Assembly (NCBI GenBank): GCA_009843625.1
Contig: VYDD01000124.1
Coordinates: 1,574 to 9,506, forward strand
Length of the DNA: 7,933 bases
Direction: 5' to 3'
Source of the DNA: Gammaproteobacteria bacterium
GTDB lineage: Bacteria; Gemmatimonadota; Gemmatimonadetes; Longimicrobiales; Gaopeijiaceae
This document shows, piece by piece, positions 7,572 to 7,933 of this stretch. Numbering within the stretch: position 1 is the stretch's first letter; each line of letters starts with the position of its first letter. The translations under genes were made by a program, and so were the position numbers. The notes below the pieces were generated by a model. The model saw nothing but the letters and a program-made list of their open reading frames with translations, had not been told where the DNA came from and made no database searches.

Positions 7572-7586
7572 CAGTCGCGACGACTG
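7572..7586. repeat. Perfect palindrome CAGTCG-CGA-CGACTG in the susC leader
   Basis: Two 6-base arms are separated by 3 bases, about 90 bases upstream of the susC start. Read as RNA it is a small hairpin; read as DNA it has the shape of a dimeric operator half-site pair. The run of four A lies after it on the plus strand, so it is not a terminator for the minus-strand genes. Confidence 0.4.
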
Positions 7587-7774
7587 AAAACGTATTGCAC
7601 CAAGGCAAGAAGCGCACCAGCACGGAGCTCCTCTGCAAGCGCGGCATCCCGCAGCCGAGCGAGCGGAAGCCGAAGGATGTCCTGCCCTGGCGGCGAGGCT
7701 GGCGCGGTCACCCGTCCAATACCGCCGTGCCGTGGCTGGAGGTTTCGGCGGACCGGCGGAACTGCGTGTGGAGT

Positions 7775-7933
7775 CTACCTTCTCGTGGTAATCACGATCA
7801 CGCCGTTCGCGCCGCGGCTTCCGTAGATCGCCGTGGCGCCGGCATCCTTCAGGACGTCGATGCGCACGACATCCCTGGGGCTGATCGCCATGAGGGCTGA
7901 GCCGGCCGCCGCCATGATCGTCCGGCCGTCGAT
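7775..7933 (-). CDS. C-terminal end of a TonB-plug-domain protein without a beta-barrel (5' part outside window)
   Basis: The minus strand is open from the right edge to TAG at 7775-7777, giving 52 residues with no start in view. It begins IDGRTIM and contains the plug hallmarks DVVRIDVLKDAGATAIYGSR and GANGVIVITTRR, after which it stops. In full receptors this last plug strand is followed by a barrel of 600 or more residues; here nothing barrel-like follows in any frame. Two explanations fit. It may be a stand-alone secreted protein made of a regulatory-like Ig domain plus a plug. Alternatively, the plug may be the C-terminal tail of a larger protein such as an M56/BlaR1-type peptidase, an arrangement I recall from this part of the bacterial tree. 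It lies on the same strand as the operon, 289 bases upstream of susC. Confidence 0.8.
   Translation of the reverse strand: MDGRTIMAAAGSALMAISPRDVVRIDVLKDAGATAIYGSRGANGVIVITTRR

Larger units (their letters stand above)
7486..7774 (-). other. Intergenic leader upstream of the susC-like gene
   Basis: The 289 bases between the plug-protein stop and susC hold no gene I can support: the frames open here lack coding character and do not continue either neighbour. The segment should carry the promoter of the operon, but I see no convincing -35/-10 pair or Bacteroidota-type -33/-7 pair. The only AT-rich island is around 7585-7598, next to the palindrome at 7572-7586. A 6-bp CCGCCG/CGGCGG inverted repeat (7722-7727 and 7746-7751) lies about 24 bases past the plug-protein stop, with no T-run, and is a poor terminator candidate. 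Confidence 0.5.

Noticed and set aside
7486..7647. 54-residue N-terminal extension of susC from an upstream in-frame start
   Set aside because: The extension has no signal-peptide logic. The internal ATG at 7483-7485 has GGAGG and begins a normal signal peptide.
7208..7711. Minus-strand open frame of 167 codons across the leader and susC 5' end
   Set aside because: It overlaps the SusC signal peptide and Ig-like domain in another frame and is Arg/Ala-rich with no motif.

Overview
The window reads as one minus-strand operon from a high-GC bacterium that uses SusC/SusD-type glycan (or other oligomer) uptake. Strong GC bias at third codon positions, together with SusC/RagA and SusD/RagB proteins, points to the Bacteroidota/Gemmatimonadota side of the FCB group. 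Gemmatimonadota or a high-GC relative such as Rhodothermota is the best guess; this is inference, because no taxonomic marker gene is present.

Layout in transcription order, from right to left. (1) 7775-7933: the C-terminal end of a gene entering from the right edge. It encodes the last part of a TonB-receptor plug domain and stops at the end of that domain, with no beta-barrel after it. (2) 7486-7774: a 289-base intergenic leader with a short perfect palindrome, presumably holding the promoter of the operon. (3) 4252-7485: a complete SusC/RagA-family TonB-dependent outer-membrane transporter. (4) 13 bases later, 2817-4238: a complete SusD/RagB-family surface lipoprotein. (5) A 71-base gap with a 10-bp GC-rich stem-loop. 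(6) 869-2745: a secreted protein of a family I do not recognise, probably with an alpha/alpha-barrel body and a beta-rich C-terminus. Its reading frame is broken by an apparent one-base loss near 1235-1243. (7) 1-872: an Nramp-family (APC-superfamily) inner-membrane transporter. It starts inside the stop codon of the previous gene (ATGA overlap) and is cut by the left edge.

The genes fit a compact nutrient-acquisition locus: SusD captures the ligand at the cell surface, SusC imports it with TonB energy, the secreted protein probably processes it, and the Nramp-like permease moves something across the inner membrane. The ligand cannot be determined from sequence. No ECF sigma factor, anti-sigma factor, hybrid two-component system or other regulator is visible, and SusC lacks the N-terminal signalling (STN) domain linked to anti-sigma control.

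The least ordinary points are the divergent Nramp-like permease, which lacks the usual metal-ligand motifs; the barrel-less plug protein immediately upstream; and the frameshifted protein of unknown family. No RNA genes, CRISPR arrays, insertion sequences or phage genes were seen.
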